Counted from the first letter of the stretch, positions 17,209-26,054 are shown. The stretch is 64,000 nucleotides of DNA from Bacillota bacterium (GCA_023390555.1 JAEWCQ010000022.1:1-64000), one strand, 5' to 3'. Translations and numbers: made by a program. Notes: generated by a model not told the origin, from the sequence alone.

Positions 17209-18963
17209 CTATATGATTCCTACGGCTTGTTCTGCAAAAAGTTCTTTATATATTGCATTATCTTGTAATAACTGCTCATGTTTTCCATACCCAACAATCT
17301 GCCCCTGATCGATTACTAAAATATAATCTGCTAATAACACGGAAGATAACCGGTGTGCAATTATGATTGTTGTCTTATCTTGTAGAAAGCCTCGCATTTC
17401 ACTATGTATTTTTTCTTCTGATTCGGAATCCAGTGCTGAAGTGGCTTCATCAAAAATGATGATATCTGGCATTTTTAAAAACATTCTGGCAATTGCTAAT
17501 CTTTGCTTTTGTCCACCTGAAAGCTTCACACCCTTTTCCCCTATAACCGTATCATATTTATTTGGCATAGAATTAATTACTTCCAGTATATTCGCCTTCT
17601 CACATGCATGTTCAATTTCTTCATCCGTTGCGTCTTCTTTTACTAATAACAAGTTATCTCGAATACTCATATTAAAAAGCATACTATCTTGCATAACAAC
17701 CCCAACCAGATCATGAACAAATTCCGTATTTTGCTTTCCAATCAAATGTCTTCCAAAATATATGGTACCTTCCTCACACTCGTACATTCCTAATAATAAT
17801 TTCGCAATCGTTGACTTTCCACAGCCGCTTTTCCCCACAATTGCAAGTTTTTCCCCATTTTTTACTTCAAAGCAAATATCATTTAACCCCTTCTTACTTT
17901 GATCATATTTAAATGACACGTGATAAAAAAGCACATCACTTTCAATATTGCTATTAAAGTTGATTGTCTTGTTTTCATATCCCTCAGACTCCTTAAGAAC
18001 CTGAATCACACGTTTTAGTGATGGCAAATCGTTATAAAATTCATAATTACTCTTATTCACTTTACTCACATATGTATAAAAGTCACCATAATAACTGGCA
18101 AACATTAACAAACTACCTATGGAGATATCCCCTCTCATGACAAATAATCCTCCAACAAAATATATCAATATTTTTGTCGATAAGATTTCACTAAAAAAAT
18201 CAACTGATTGCCTGACAAACTCCCAATAGCCACTAATCATATCATAATGTGCTATTTTCATTCGAAATTGATAAAAAGAGTCCAATTCTTTTTCTTCTAG
18301 CTGTAATGCCTTTACCTCTTTCCATGACTGCAAACTATTATATAAAAAAGTTTCGTATTCTCCATATAAAACTCTTCTTTCTAACTGCCGGCGATAATTA
18401 ACTTTTCCAATTATACTACCAATAACATATGGTATAGGGACTATGAGAAACGATACGATTGCTAATTTATAATTTATAACAAACAACAGTACAACTGATG
18501 ATAAAATAAATAAAATAGAAATTATGTAGTCAATAATCTGCTCATTAAAAAATTTCTCATAATTATTTACATCAACATTAACGATTTGTTCATAATCACC
18601 CACATTCTTTCTTTCTCGTTCTTTTGCAGTTAATTCCATATATTTTATCAATACTTTTTCTTTTAGCGAGACAATTATTTTATTTACAAACTTAAATTTA
18701 ATATGCTTATCCAGCGCTATCAATACTGCATTTACTAAAAAAGCACTACACTTGCCTACTATGATCCACACAAGTACTGCATAGTTTTTATTAATAAGAA
18801 CCCGATCAACGAATTCTTTATAAAAGAAAGGGTTAATCAGCTGCACGCCTATTATTAGTATTTCAAGAAATAATACAGTAAGAAAAGCTTTTTTATCAAT
18901 TAAATACTTTAAATTTAAAAATAGATTGATCTTTTCACTCAAAGCATTTTTCTTCTCATTCAT
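17209..18963 (-). CDS. ABC exporter half-transporter, cluster subunit 2
   Basis: This protein of about 584 residues has an N-terminal six-helix membrane domain and a C-terminal ATPase with Walker A 'GKSGCGKST', signature 'LSGGQKQR', and Walker B plus catalytic Glu 'IIIFDEATSALD'. There is no N-terminal C39 peptidase, so it does not process a leader peptide. The start is placed at the ATG at 18963, which follows AAGGGAGGAG; a longer frame to 19050 lies inside the upstream gene. It overlaps that gene by 8 bp. The two probably form a heterodimer that exports the cluster's product. Confidence 0.88.
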   Translation of the reverse strand: MNEKKNALSEKINLFLNLKYLIDKKAFLTVLFLEILIIGVQLINPFFYKEFVDRVLINKNYAVLVWIIVGKCSAFLVNAVLIALDKHIKFKFVNKIIVSLKEKVLIKYMELTAKERERKNVGDYEQIVNVDVNNYEKFFNEQIIDYIISILFILSSVVLLFVINYKLAIVSFLIVPIPYVIGSIIGKVNYRRQLERRVLYGEYETFLYNSLQSWKEVKALQLEEKELDSFYQFRMKIAHYDMISGYWEFVRQSVDFFSEILSTKILIYFVGGLFVMRGDISIGSLLMFASYYGDFYTYVSKVNKSNYEFYNDLPSLKRVIQVLKESEGYENKTINFNSNIESDVLFYHVSFKYDQSKKGLNDICFEVKNGEKLAIVGKSGCGKSTIAKLLLGMYECEEGTIYFGRHLIGKQNTEFVHDLVGVVMQDSMLFNMSIRDNLLLVKEDATDEEIEHACEKANILEVINSMPNKYDTVIGEKGVKLSGGQKQRLAIARMFLKMPDIIIFDEATSALDSESEEKIHSEMRGFLQDKTTIIIAHRLSSVLLADYILVIDQGQIVGYGKHEQLLQDNAIYKELFAEQAVGII

Positions 18964-20701
18964 AACCAGCTCCTCCCTTGTATTGTAAAGAAAATAATTC
19001 CTGATAATGCCTGCATGTCGAATATAACTCTTTATGATGACCGAACCCAACTAACTCTCCATTATCAAATACCGCCACTTTATCCGAATTAACAATCGTA
19101 GATAATCGATGTGCGATGATTATTGAAGTTTTATTTGCACTCAAATTCAACCATGCCTGATTGATTTCTTGTTCCGCTTTATAGTCTAATGCAGATGTTG
19201 CCTCATCAAAGATAATTATTTTAGGATTTCTTAATAAGATTCGAGCAATCGCAATACGTTGCTTTTGTCCACCTGACAAATCTATTCCCTTTGTTCCTAT
19301 CCTTGTTTCGAAAGCGAACGGCAACGAGCAAATAACATCCAATATAGCTGCAGCTTCACATGCTCTTTGAATTTCCTCCTCTGTATAGTCCTCACCCAGC
19401 GTCAAATTATAACGAATCGTACCATCAAAAATTAAGATATCTTGTTGTACTACACCAATATTTTTTCGAATACTTTTATAGCTACACTTACATAAATCTT
19501 GATTATCAACAAAAATACTTCCCTCTGTTGGTTCATACATACGTAACAATAAATTTATAAATGTTGTCTTTCCAGCACCACTCTTTCCTACAATAGCAAC
19601 TCTTTCTCCCTGACTTATCGCTATTGTAATATTCTTTAGAATGTATTTTTTCGAATCATATGAAAAAGAAATTCCCTGAAACAAAATATTTCCATCTGGT
19701 ACTTGGAGTTCATAACCCAACTGTTTATTTTCCACTTCTAAATTCAGATATTCACATACTCTTTCTAAATTTGCACTTCTTGACTGTAACAAAATAAAAA
19801 ATTCGCTTAGGGTAGATAAATTATTACCGATAAGTGTTGTTAATGATAAAACTGTAACAAAAACTCCTATTGTTATTTCGCCATTAACAATCAGAAATGC
19901 TCCCAGGCAATAAAGAATTAACTCAGACAAGAGTTTGATAAATATATTAGCAATTGTACTTGTGATATTTATATTCATTACTTTTTCTTGATTTTGAACA
20001 ACTTTACTTATCTTTTTATCAAAAAAATGCATTACACTTTTCTCTCCCGAAAAAAGTTTTATATCACGCATTCCCTTAATCATTTCAAAAATCCAACTAT
20101 TAAAGTTACCACTATGGTTTCTTAATTCTTTGGATATCCGTTTCGCCTTTACGCCCAAGATCTGACTGACAATAACCGTAACAGGTACGGAAACTGCCAT
20201 GAATACTGCTAGTTTTACATTGATTAATGACACAAGATAAAACGCGATTCCCAACGTACTGATATTACAAATAAATTCAAATATATTATCTGTGATTACA
20301 TTCATAAAATCTGCAGTATCCAAATTAATGGCACATACAACATCCCCACTTTTCATTTTGCTCAGTATATGTGCTTTCGCATTATATACCTGTCTGATCA
20401 AATCTTTTCTGATATCCAAGACAAAGCGTAATTGTGTATTCCAAAAAGCTGCCGTCTTTATTAATTCAAATACAATATATCCTGCAACTAAGACAAAAAT
20501 GATAACAACTTCATATATAAAAGCTTCCATATCTCGATGATAAATAATCTCATCTACAACAATGCCAAATATAAAGAGGAATAATACATTGATAAGTGAT
20601 TGAATCCATGTGGAAAAAAACAGTATAAAGAACCGCTTTTTATACTGTTTCGCAAAATATATTGTATTTTTAATAATATCACTGTGGTTTTTCATCCTCA
20701 C
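18956..20701 (-). CDS. ABC exporter half-transporter, cluster subunit 1
   Basis: The 581-residue protein is a type IV ABC exporter: a membrane domain in the first 310 residues, then an ATPase with 'GKSGAGKTT', 'LSGGQKQR', 'IIIFDEATSALD' and the H-loop 'IIIAHRLSTI'. All catalytic residues are canonical. The gene overlaps both its neighbours: 4 bp with the small membrane protein upstream and 8 bp with its partner downstream. That indicates translational coupling of the whole export unit. Its role in self-protection and secretion is inferred from its place in the cluster. Confidence 0.88.
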   Translation of the reverse strand: MRMKNHSDIIKNTIYFAKQYKKRFFILFFSTWIQSLINVLFLFIFGIVVDEIIYHRDMEAFIYEVVIIFVLVAGYIVFELIKTAAFWNTQLRFVLDIRKDLIRQVYNAKAHILSKMKSGDVVCAINLDTADFMNVITDNIFEFICNISTLGIAFYLVSLINVKLAVFMAVSVPVTVIVSQILGVKAKRISKELRNHSGNFNSWIFEMIKGMRDIKLFSGEKSVMHFFDKKISKVVQNQEKVMNINITSTIANIFIKLLSELILYCLGAFLIVNGEITIGVFVTVLSLTTLIGNNLSTLSEFFILLQSRSANLERVCEYLNLEVENKQLGYELQVPDGNILFQGISFSYDSKKYILKNITIAISQGERVAIVGKSGAGKTTFINLLLRMYEPTEGSIFVDNQDLCKCSYKSIRKNIGVVQQDILIFDGTIRYNLTLGEDYTEEEIQRACEAAAILDVICSLPFAFETRIGTKGIDLSGGQKQRIAIARILLRNPKIIIFDEATSALDYKAEQEINQAWLNLSANKTSIIIAHRLSTIVNSDKVAVFDNGELVGFGHHKELYSTCRHYQELFSLQYKGGAGYE

Positions 20702-21141
20702 TCCTCCAAACGTAGATATTCCAACACTCTATGCCATAGTAACACCCTTTTATATGGAATCTTAACCATTAATTCTTTCTCATTTTTAATTATTTGTTGT
20801 GCCTCATCAAAAGAGGCTTTATCACTACGATCAATTTTAATGATATATTCTTTTTCTTCCTCATCATAAGATATTTTGGATGCATATCCTTCCTCCGATT
20901 GAGCAGGATACCATATTACCTGATCAGTCAATACCTCAATGTCCTTATCGATTGATACGCCAATTCGAACTTCATCGAAAGAACTGGATATAACGGTAGC
21001 ATGTACATCTTTGTACTTATACACTGTTTTTTGTGTTGAAATTGCAAATATAGCAAAAACCATTACTCCTAGTACAACAAATGAAAAAGATATGCATTTA
21101 ATCATTAAATCATTAAACCCTTTGCCTAATTTTTTCAACAT
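20698..21141 (-). CDS. Small single-span membrane protein next to the exporter
   Basis: This 147-residue protein has one hydrophobic segment (about residues 15-35) and an extracytoplasmic part of about 110 residues. A beta-rich stretch ('HATVISSSFDEVRIGVSIDK') and a later 'YIIKIDRSDKASFDE' look like strands of an HlyD-type membrane-fusion protein. No lipoyl or coiled-coil hairpin is present, and it is far shorter than HlyD. It overlaps the glycosyltransferase gene by 29 bp and the first exporter gene by 4 bp, so it is made with the exporter. It may be a minimal accessory or immunity protein. The function is not known. Confidence 0.6.
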   Translation of the reverse strand: MLKKLGKGFNDLMIKCISFSFVVLGVMVFAIFAISTQKTVYKYKDVHATVISSSFDEVRIGVSIDKDIEVLTDQVIWYPAQSEEGYASKISYDEEEKEYIIKIDRSDKASFDEAQQIIKNEKELMVKIPYKRVLLWHRVLEYLRLEE

Positions 21142-22072
21142 TTACTGGTATCCTTTTCTTCTCTACATATTTTTCAATAAATTCCTCTAAGTTTTTCACT
21201 TTACGTAATAATAAATTCGGAACGTCAAGAATTAACGGATCTTTATGTTCTTTATAAAATAATTCAAATGAGTATAACAATTCTGACTCATATGTCGTTC
21301 TATAATGGCAGATATGATAATTATAGGTCTCCTGACTATATAAAAAATCTACACCAGATTTTTGTAAACGATATCCCAATTCGATATCTTCTGTTCCCCA
21401 TTTCAAATCAATCTCCTCATTAAATCCTCCAACCTGAAGTAGCAACTCCCTTCTACATGAAAAATTCCCGCCTGTACACATTAAAAAGAATAATTCTTCT
21501 ATATTTTTTTCATATATCTCTTTTGCATATTTTTCCTGCAAAGAAATTCTCCTTTGCTTTTCTAATTCTTCCTGGTTATTAACGATATCTGTAGTGATAA
21601 GATATTTTTTTATATGCTCTATATTCCCTTTGGATTTTTCAATAATTTCCGGAAATATAGTTCCACTCTCTGGGTCCTCAAAAAATGACAAATACGGTAA
21701 ATTATATATTTTTCCATGAACTAATACTTCCTTATTCTTAGACAAGATTGTATAATTCTCTTTTACGTAAGCAGGCGGTAATATCATATCATCATCACAA
21801 AATATTACATATTTGGTCTTTGCCATTTCTAACCCGACGTTTCTGGCATGGGAACGCCCACTATTTTGAATCGTATATACTTTTAAATCGATTCTAGATC
21901 TATATTTTTCTATCAACATTTTACTTCCATCAGTAGAGCCATCATCAACGATAATAACGGTAAACGGTATTTCTGCATCTTGTATACATAATGATTCCAG
22001 TAAATACTTCAATCTATTAACCTTGTTATACGTGGGAATAATTAAGGATATTTTTATCTCTTTTTCCATCAT
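21113..22072 (-). CDS. Family 2 glycosyltransferase
   Basis: This GT-A enzyme of about 319 residues transfers a sugar from a nucleotide sugar. The sequence shows 'ISLIIPTYNKVNRLKYLL', 'IIVDDGSTDGS', 'SGRSHARNVGLEMAKTKY', the metal-binding 'FCDDDMILPP' and the late 'WGTEDIELGYRLQKSG' with the catalytic acidic pair. The ATG at 22072, preceded by GGAGGAAGGC, is the best start, because a longer frame to 22135 would run into the carrier protein gene. The C-terminus overlaps the small membrane protein gene. The acceptor and sugar are unknown. With the PIG-L deacetylase downstream, N-acetylglucosamine is a reasonable guess. Confidence 0.85.
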   Translation of the reverse strand: MMEKEIKISLIIPTYNKVNRLKYLLESLCIQDAEIPFTVIIVDDGSTDGSKMLIEKYRSRIDLKVYTIQNSGRSHARNVGLEMAKTKYVIFCDDDMILPPAYVKENYTILSKNKEVLVHGKIYNLPYLSFFEDPESGTIFPEIIEKSKGNIEHIKKYLITTDIVNNQEELEKQRRISLQEKYAKEIYEKNIEELFFLMCTGGNFSCRRELLLQVGGFNEEIDLKWGTEDIELGYRLQKSGVDFLYSQETYNYHICHYRTTYESELLYSFELFYKEHKDPLILDVPNLLLRKVKNLEEFIEKYVEKKRIPVNVEKIRQRV

Positions 22073-22109
22073 GATTATGCCTTCCTCCGTGGTAATTGAT
22101 CCTATGCTG

Positions 22110-22382
22110 TTATTCCTTGCTAATCGCCTCTTCAATATATTTACATATGTTTGTAATACTTGTAATAAAATTAATATTCAAATCATCATCATCTACTTCA
22201 ATTTGAAACGTTTCTTCTATGTAAGCAATTATTTCTACTGCTTCTAAGCTAGAAAAATCAACCACCTCTTCTAGATGAACATCGCTGTTGATACTCGCAG
22301 CATTCTCTTTCAGAAACTGATCCCCTTCAAAAACATCAAACAAAATTTTTCTAACATGTTCTTCTATTTCTTGATATAGCAT
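22110..22382 (-). CDS. Stand-alone acyl/peptidyl carrier protein
   Basis: This acidic 90-residue protein has the four-helix carrier layout. The phosphopantetheine attachment region is 'VDFSSLEAVEIIAYIEE', with Ser45 directly before Leu. The usual Asp before that Ser is replaced by another Ser, a tolerated but less common variant. A separate carrier protein is what BtrH-type chemistry uses (BtrI in butirosin). It could carry the growing acyl chain or receive a building block from either adenylation protein. It lies 20 bp after the first glycosyltransferase gene. Confidence 0.85.
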   Translation of the reverse strand: MLYQEIEEHVRKILFDVFEGDQFLKENAASINSDVHLEEVVDFSSLEAVEIIAYIEETFQIEVDDDDLNINFITSITNICKYIEEAISKE

Positions 22383-22402
22383 AAAAGCTCTCCCTTCTCA
22401 GT

Positions 22403-23368
22403 CTACATTTTTTCATAATTGTTATAATAGGATGTATCATCATAATAGGGATTTCTCACAAGATTCATCTTTTTCCTTACGCAATTTGTTATGTGTGGTA
22501 TTTTCTTTACTTCAAATCCTTCTAAGAACTCATTCTCGATCGAATATCTTTCTACTAATTTTAAAAATTCTTTTTCATCCTCTTCAAAAAAAGCATGATA
22601 ATATTTACTTAAAAACAGACGTACCCACTTGTCATTGTAATGGTATATATAACAATCACACGATTCTACATGATAATATCGTTGCAAAAAATAGGAAAAA
22701 GCAAATTCTTCTGCCCAATAAAAATTATAAGTAGCCAACAAATAGTCAGATAGTTCCAACACTTTCTTCGTCATATTCGAAACACTTTCTGGTACTGCAA
22801 TCACACCTGAATTGTACTGATGAAAATCTTGAGTAAGTATAACGTCTTCATAATCTAAAGGAATTAAATTATTCTTAATCAATTTCCTGCATATACGATA
22901 ATGTAACATAACATCTGCTGACGTCTCATTTAACAAAAGTTTCTTATACTGTTTATAAAAATCTTTTATCGATAGACATTTTGTATACAAAAAGCAAGTA
23001 GTTGGGTCACGTATAAGATTGGTATGTATATCATCTATACTTGACAAAAACAAGGTGTCTGTGTCAACAAATATAACAGGACATTTATATCTTTTCAAAA
23101 AATCTTCGATTGCTATAATTTTAATTCGTGGAATATATTTGATTCCATTTACATATGTCGAATTTTTTATCTCTTCCTCAGTCAATATCTCAAAGATCAA
23201 ATCGCTATAAAATAAATTTTCTTCAAAAATCTTTCGTAATGATTTTGTTGTGTAAACAACGATCTTATTCAATATCTTCTTATTCACATCAATAAACGAT
23301 TTAATCGATAATATTGTTTCATAAACATATCTTTTATCGCCAAAGGCACAATACATAATATAATTCAT
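22403..23368 (-). CDS. GT-A-type glycosyltransferase, first gene of the cluster
   Basis: This 321-residue protein begins 'MNYIMYCAFGDKRYV' and carries an Asp-x-Asp at 102-104 in 'PVIFVDTDTLFLSS', the metal and nucleotide-sugar site of GT-A enzymes. A later 'HQYNSGVIAVPESV' is typical of the acceptor side of GT8/GT77-like folds. The exact family is uncertain. It is the first gene of the operon. The AAGGAG ribosome binding site sits about 30 bases before the ATG at 23368, too far for normal use, so either an ATT start nearer to it or leader structure may be involved. The ATG gives the natural protein N-terminus. Confidence 0.7.
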   Translation of the reverse strand: MNYIMYCAFGDKRYVYETILSIKSFIDVNKKILNKIVVYTTKSLRKIFEENLFYSDLIFEILTEEEIKNSTYVNGIKYIPRIKIIAIEDFLKRYKCPVIFVDTDTLFLSSIDDIHTNLIRDPTTCFLYTKCLSIKDFYKQYKKLLLNETSADVMLHYRICRKLIKNNLIPLDYEDVILTQDFHQYNSGVIAVPESVSNMTKKVLELSDYLLATYNFYWAEEFAFSYFLQRYYHVESCDCYIYHYNDKWVRLFLSKYYHAFFEEDEKEFLKLVERYSIENEFLEGFEVKKIPHITNCVRKKMNLVRNPYYDDTSYYNNYEKM

Positions 23369-23717
23369 ATTTTTTTGAAATAGTATAAATCTAATTCAAT
23401 CTCCTTTTTTATTTTGTTAATAGTATGTAATACTATGTGTAAGTGTCTGTTTGCAAACGTTACCGGGAACGATAATATCGTAACTCTTTTTAAAATACGC
23501 AGGTGTCGAATGTTGTCGATAATGAAACAATCTCCTTTTTGGACTTTTCATACTTTGGTATTCCGGTATACTGTATACGGATGCATAATATATATCATGT
23601 ATTATCAATCAAATTTAAAGCATGAAGAAGACATGACATGAAAGAATCAATTAATAAGTATGATAGAATAAAAATAGAAATTAAAGATTTAGATTATTTT
23701 TCTAAATCCCAGTAAAA

Positions 23718-23874
23718 TCAATACTTCCATGACCTATCTGATGTTATCTAAAGTAGTAACAGTCTATTCAAGTTGGACTGGGTAATAATGTCTATCATTG
23801 TTCTGTGCGTCATTGCAATGGGATTGTACCAGCTGATCAGCTGGCTGGAGAAGTGGTATTTGAAGAAAATGTAA
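23718..23874 (+). repeat. Small-peptide repeat element, copy 1
   Basis: About 155 bp here match 31012-31167 closely, roughly four bases in five by eye, in the same orientation. A shortened third copy lies at 43121-43175. The most conserved part encodes a 28-residue peptide. The surrounding 23369-23983 gap holds no other gene. It contains AT-rich sequence upstream of the divergent cluster operon, presumably including its promoter, which I could not place with confidence. Confidence 0.7.
23788..23874 (+). CDS. 28-residue hydrophobic peptide, copy 1
   Basis: The frame starts 'MSIIVLCVIAMGLYQLI' and ends 'SWLEKWYLKKM': a hydrophobic span followed by a Trp- and Lys-rich tail. Compared with the copy at 31081, at least ten codons differ only at silent positions while just four residues change, all conservatively. 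That is strong evidence for selection on the protein. No good ribosome binding site precedes the ATG. It follows directly on the stop of a short upstream frame, so it may be coupled, or translated poorly by design. Size and character resemble type I toxin peptides, but I do not recognise a named family. Confidence 0.6.
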   Translation: MSIIVLCVIAMGLYQLISWLEKWYLKKM

Positions 23875-23896
23875 GGCAGGAGCGAGCTCCTGCCTT
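23873..23896 (+). terminator. Terminator of small-peptide copy 1
   Basis: AAGGCAGGAG and CTCCTGCCTT form a 10-bp stem with a 4-base loop, starting within the stop codon of the small peptide. The run after it (GTGTCT) is only modestly T-rich. A very similar stem follows copy 3 at 43170-43202. Confidence 0.7.
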
Positions 23897-23983
23897 GTGT
23901 CTAAAATACTGCTATTTTTATTAATACTATAGTGAACCAAGTAAATTAATATTTAGCTTTAAGAATACTATTCATTCGTATAG

Positions 23984-24343
23984 TTAAATCGGACAAGTAA
24001 TTTCTATATCGTTTCCCTCGCTATCAGTAAATTCTAAGACTCTATTTTCACCTATAGTTGTTAATGGAAAAACAATTGGACACTTTAACTCTTCCAATCT
24101 TTTCTGAATTAAATCAATATCATTTACGGCAAAACTCGGTAAACAATTATTTCCCCATATTTTTATTTCATTTATTTTTTGATTTGCAAATAACCCATAT
24201 CTAAAACCCTGAATATCAAAAAAACTGTATATTTCATCTTGTTCTGTAACTTTTTGTTCAAATAATTTTTCATAGAATTCGATTGCCCTTTGCATATCTT
24301 TTACGCATATATACAATGAGTTTATTTTAAATGTCAAATCCAT
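23984..24343 (-). CDS. VOC (glyoxalase/bleomycin-resistance) family protein
   Basis: This 119-residue protein is one VOC domain: 'INSLYICVKDMQRAIEFYEKLF' opens the first beta-alpha-beta module, and 'PSFAVNDIDLIQKRLEEL' and 'VLEFTDSEGNDIEITCP' form the second, with a metal-ligand-type Glu at the end. Members include glyoxalases, dioxygenases and drug-binding proteins; the length alone does not tell which. It lies 0.6 kb from the biosynthetic cluster on the same strand and might be a resistance protein for its product, but a house-keeping role is equally possible. Confidence 0.75.
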   Translation of the reverse strand: MDLTFKINSLYICVKDMQRAIEFYEKLFEQKVTEQDEIYSFFDIQGFRYGLFANQKINEIKIWGNNCLPSFAVNDIDLIQKRLEELKCPIVFPLTTIGENRVLEFTDSEGNDIEITCPI

Positions 24344-24388
24344 TATTTCTCCAGCTTTCGAATAAAGTTTACGCTATATTACATTTGT

Positions 24389-24894
24389 CTAATTCATTAC
24401 AATATTTAAGCTTGCCACTCTGCCTATAAACTCTTTCATATCTTCAATGTACTCATATGGTGCATATTCCGAGTAGATTTCTGTATCATCTAGAATAACA
24501 ATCTGAACCCCTTCAGCTCTAATTGATTCTAGTATTCCATGAAGACATCTATACAACACACGTTTTCAAAGGATAAGCCTCCCAAATATTGATTCCCCAT
24601 ATGTCCCTTATATGCAATTAGAATATCTTTTGTCGATTTTCCCATATAAATTGGAATATCTTTTTGGACACTATGTAATTCACCAATGTGATCCCCATGA
24701 CTATGTGTAATCAGAATTGCATCATAAATCTTTCCAGCCCGATTTGCTCCAGGCACAATCAATTGCGATTGATTTTCTCCTGGAAGTGACATACCAAAAT
24801 CAATCAGAATTCTTGTTGCATCTGTTGCAATCTCGTTACAACATCCACCAATCTGATGGGTTCCACGATGAATCATGACTTTTACTTTTGACAT
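24389..24894 (-). pseudogene. Truncated metallo-beta-lactamase-fold gene
   Basis: The first 121 residues are the start of an MBL-fold hydrolase of the RNase J/exonuclease type, with the zinc motif 'THSHGDHIG' (His64, His66, Asp68, His69) and 'IDFGMSLPG'. The frame ends soon after 'YKGHMGNQYLGG' with a stop near 24529. In another frame the sequence continues as 'GILESIRAEGVQIVILDD' and 'MKEFIGRVASLNIVMN' to a stop at 24389. Full proteins of this group exceed 400 residues, so a large internal deletion with a frameshift is likely. It lies 18 bp from the nuclease-like gene upstream and was probably its operon partner. Confidence 0.65.
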
Positions 24895-24912
24895 AAACTA
24901 ACCTCATTTTCC

Positions 24913-25593
24913 TTATTTCCAGTCAAATCTATTGATACGGAATTTATTAACTGCTCCCTCCGTTTCATAGGAAAAATAAAAAACTTCAATATGCTTTTTG
25001 GACAATATTTCTATCAAATCTGTGTTATTCTTAATTTCTTCCATTTGTTTATACTGACTGCTACCCTCAAAAAAGCATATTGCCGGAGTAAAATCTTGAT
25101 ACATAATATCCGTTGTATACGTTAATATTTCTGCCAACATACGAACAATCGTTTCTGTACTCCCCTTTGCTTTCACTTCAACTGCATATTTATCCGTTCC
25201 ACTCTGAATGAGCAAGTCCACACCGCCCACCCCCTCTATGACATAACTGGATGGGGTCTCATAATCAAGTATTTTGTATTCGTCTGAATTCACTAGTTCC
25301 CATTTACATTTATAGGAACAATGATTGCACTTGTTTTTGTGCTCTTTTAAATTGTTGTAATACATGCAACGGCATATTCTTTTTTCTGTTTTTCTTTGAC
25401 TATCTGTTTCTCTATAGTCACATGTTTTATGATTCGGTTTGTGTGGTGTAGTGCTATCTTTGGAAACACCTCCAAACAGGAGCACTTCTTCACTACCTTT
25501 TCGTATGAATTGTGCCAGTTCTTCCAAATTGATTAACTGATTCGAAGTATTTTTAATTCCCTCTTTATCCTTAAATAATCCCTGTTCTTTCAT
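24913..25593 (-). CDS. Possible PD-(D/E)XK nuclease-like protein with a cysteine cluster
   Basis: The 226-residue protein has 'GVDLLIQSGTDKYAVEVKAKG', which places Asp126 and Glu139-x-Lys141 as in restriction-endonuclease-like folds. A helix with 'RMLAEILTYT' follows. Ahead of it, Cys74, Cys76, Cys89, Cys92 and Cys96 could bind a metal, as in recombination nucleases. The protein is close to genes for an MBL-fold enzyme and an unknown protein, all on one strand with gaps under 20 bp. DNA or RNA processing is inferred from the motif only. An anti-phage role is possible but not shown. Confidence 0.5.
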   Translation of the reverse strand: MKEQGLFKDKEGIKNTSNQLINLEELAQFIRKGSEEVLLFGGVSKDSTTPHKPNHKTCDYRETDSQRKTEKRICRCMYYNNLKEHKNKCNHCSYKCKWELVNSDEYKILDYETPSSYVIEGVGGVDLLIQSGTDKYAVEVKAKGSTETIVRMLAEILTYTTDIMYQDFTPAICFFEGSSQYKQMEEIKNNTDLIEILSKKHIEVFYFSYETEGAVNKFRINRFDWK

Positions 25594-25604
25594 AACTCAT
25601 TCTC

Positions 25605-26054
25605 CTACTCAATCACTAGATTTTTTCTCTTTTCATCATTTGCCATGCAAAATCTACTTGCAGTTTGTATTCCAAAATTCTTTTCTTTTACGACAGAAAC
25701 TGTTCTTTTATCCTCATATCCAAGTGCAAATCGAAATACCATTCCCCAAAAAGCACCTACACTTTGCTTCACATAAGTTTTTAAATAACCATTTTGAAAA
25801 AATGTGTTGTCTGAATCCTGTTCCATTAATATGTTTAGTTGTTCCCTGTTGATATCCACAAATACCCGTGTAGGTGGAATCTGATAAATATCATTACAAA
25901 ATATAATATTGATTAAGTGATCTCTGTTTTTTAGCGTTTCGATACACAGATTCCAAAGTGCCTGATATTTTTCATCAAGCATAAACTCTTTAAACGTATA
26001 GTAGGTTTCTGCATATCCCTCTTTTACAATGTCTTCAACTTCTTCTACTTTCAC
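25605..26054 (-). CDS. Unknown protein, first gene of the nuclease-like operon
   Basis: I do not recognise this 149-residue protein. It is soluble and mixed alpha/beta, with 'IINIIFCNDIYQIPPTRVF' and an aromatic stretch 'VGAFWGMVFRFALGYEDKR'. No catalytic motif stands out. It is followed after 11 bp by the nuclease-like gene and then by the broken MBL-fold gene, so the three were probably one unit. The ATG at 26054 lies just after a short AT-rich upstream gap. Confidence 0.6.
   Translation of the reverse strand: MKVEEVEDIVKEGYAETYYTFKEFMLDEKYQALWNLCIETLKNRDHLINIIFCNDIYQIPPTRVFVDINREQLNILMEQDSDNTFFQNGYLKTYVKQSVGAFWGMVFRFALGYEDKRTVSVVKEKNFGIQTASRFCMANDEKRKNLVIE

Larger units (their letters stand above)
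4527..23368 (-). other. Candidate biosynthetic gene cluster (16 genes, one operon)
   Basis: All sixteen genes run on the minus strand from 23368 to 4527 with overlaps or short gaps, so one transcript is likely. The order is glycosyltransferase, acyl carrier protein, family-2 glycosyltransferase, small membrane protein, two ABC exporter subunits, BtrH-like, adenylation-carrier, amidinotransferase, hemA, hemL, PIG-L deacetylase, adenylation-carrier, BtrH-like, Gfo/Idh oxidoreductase, BtrH-like. Carrier proteins, activating enzymes, transfer enzymes, tailoring enzymes and export are all present. There is no condensation domain, ketosynthase or precursor peptide, so bond formation probably relies on the BtrH-like proteins. 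I do not recognise a characterised cluster with this content. Confidence 0.8.

Noticed and set aside
17209..20701. Lantibiotic or bacteriocin export system
   Set aside because: The exporter proteins lack a C39 peptidase domain and no double-glycine precursor peptide or modifying enzyme was found in the operon.
23414..23641. 75-codon plus-strand frame upstream of the cluster
   Set aside because: There is no start signal or recognisable domain; the region more likely contains the promoter of the divergent operon.
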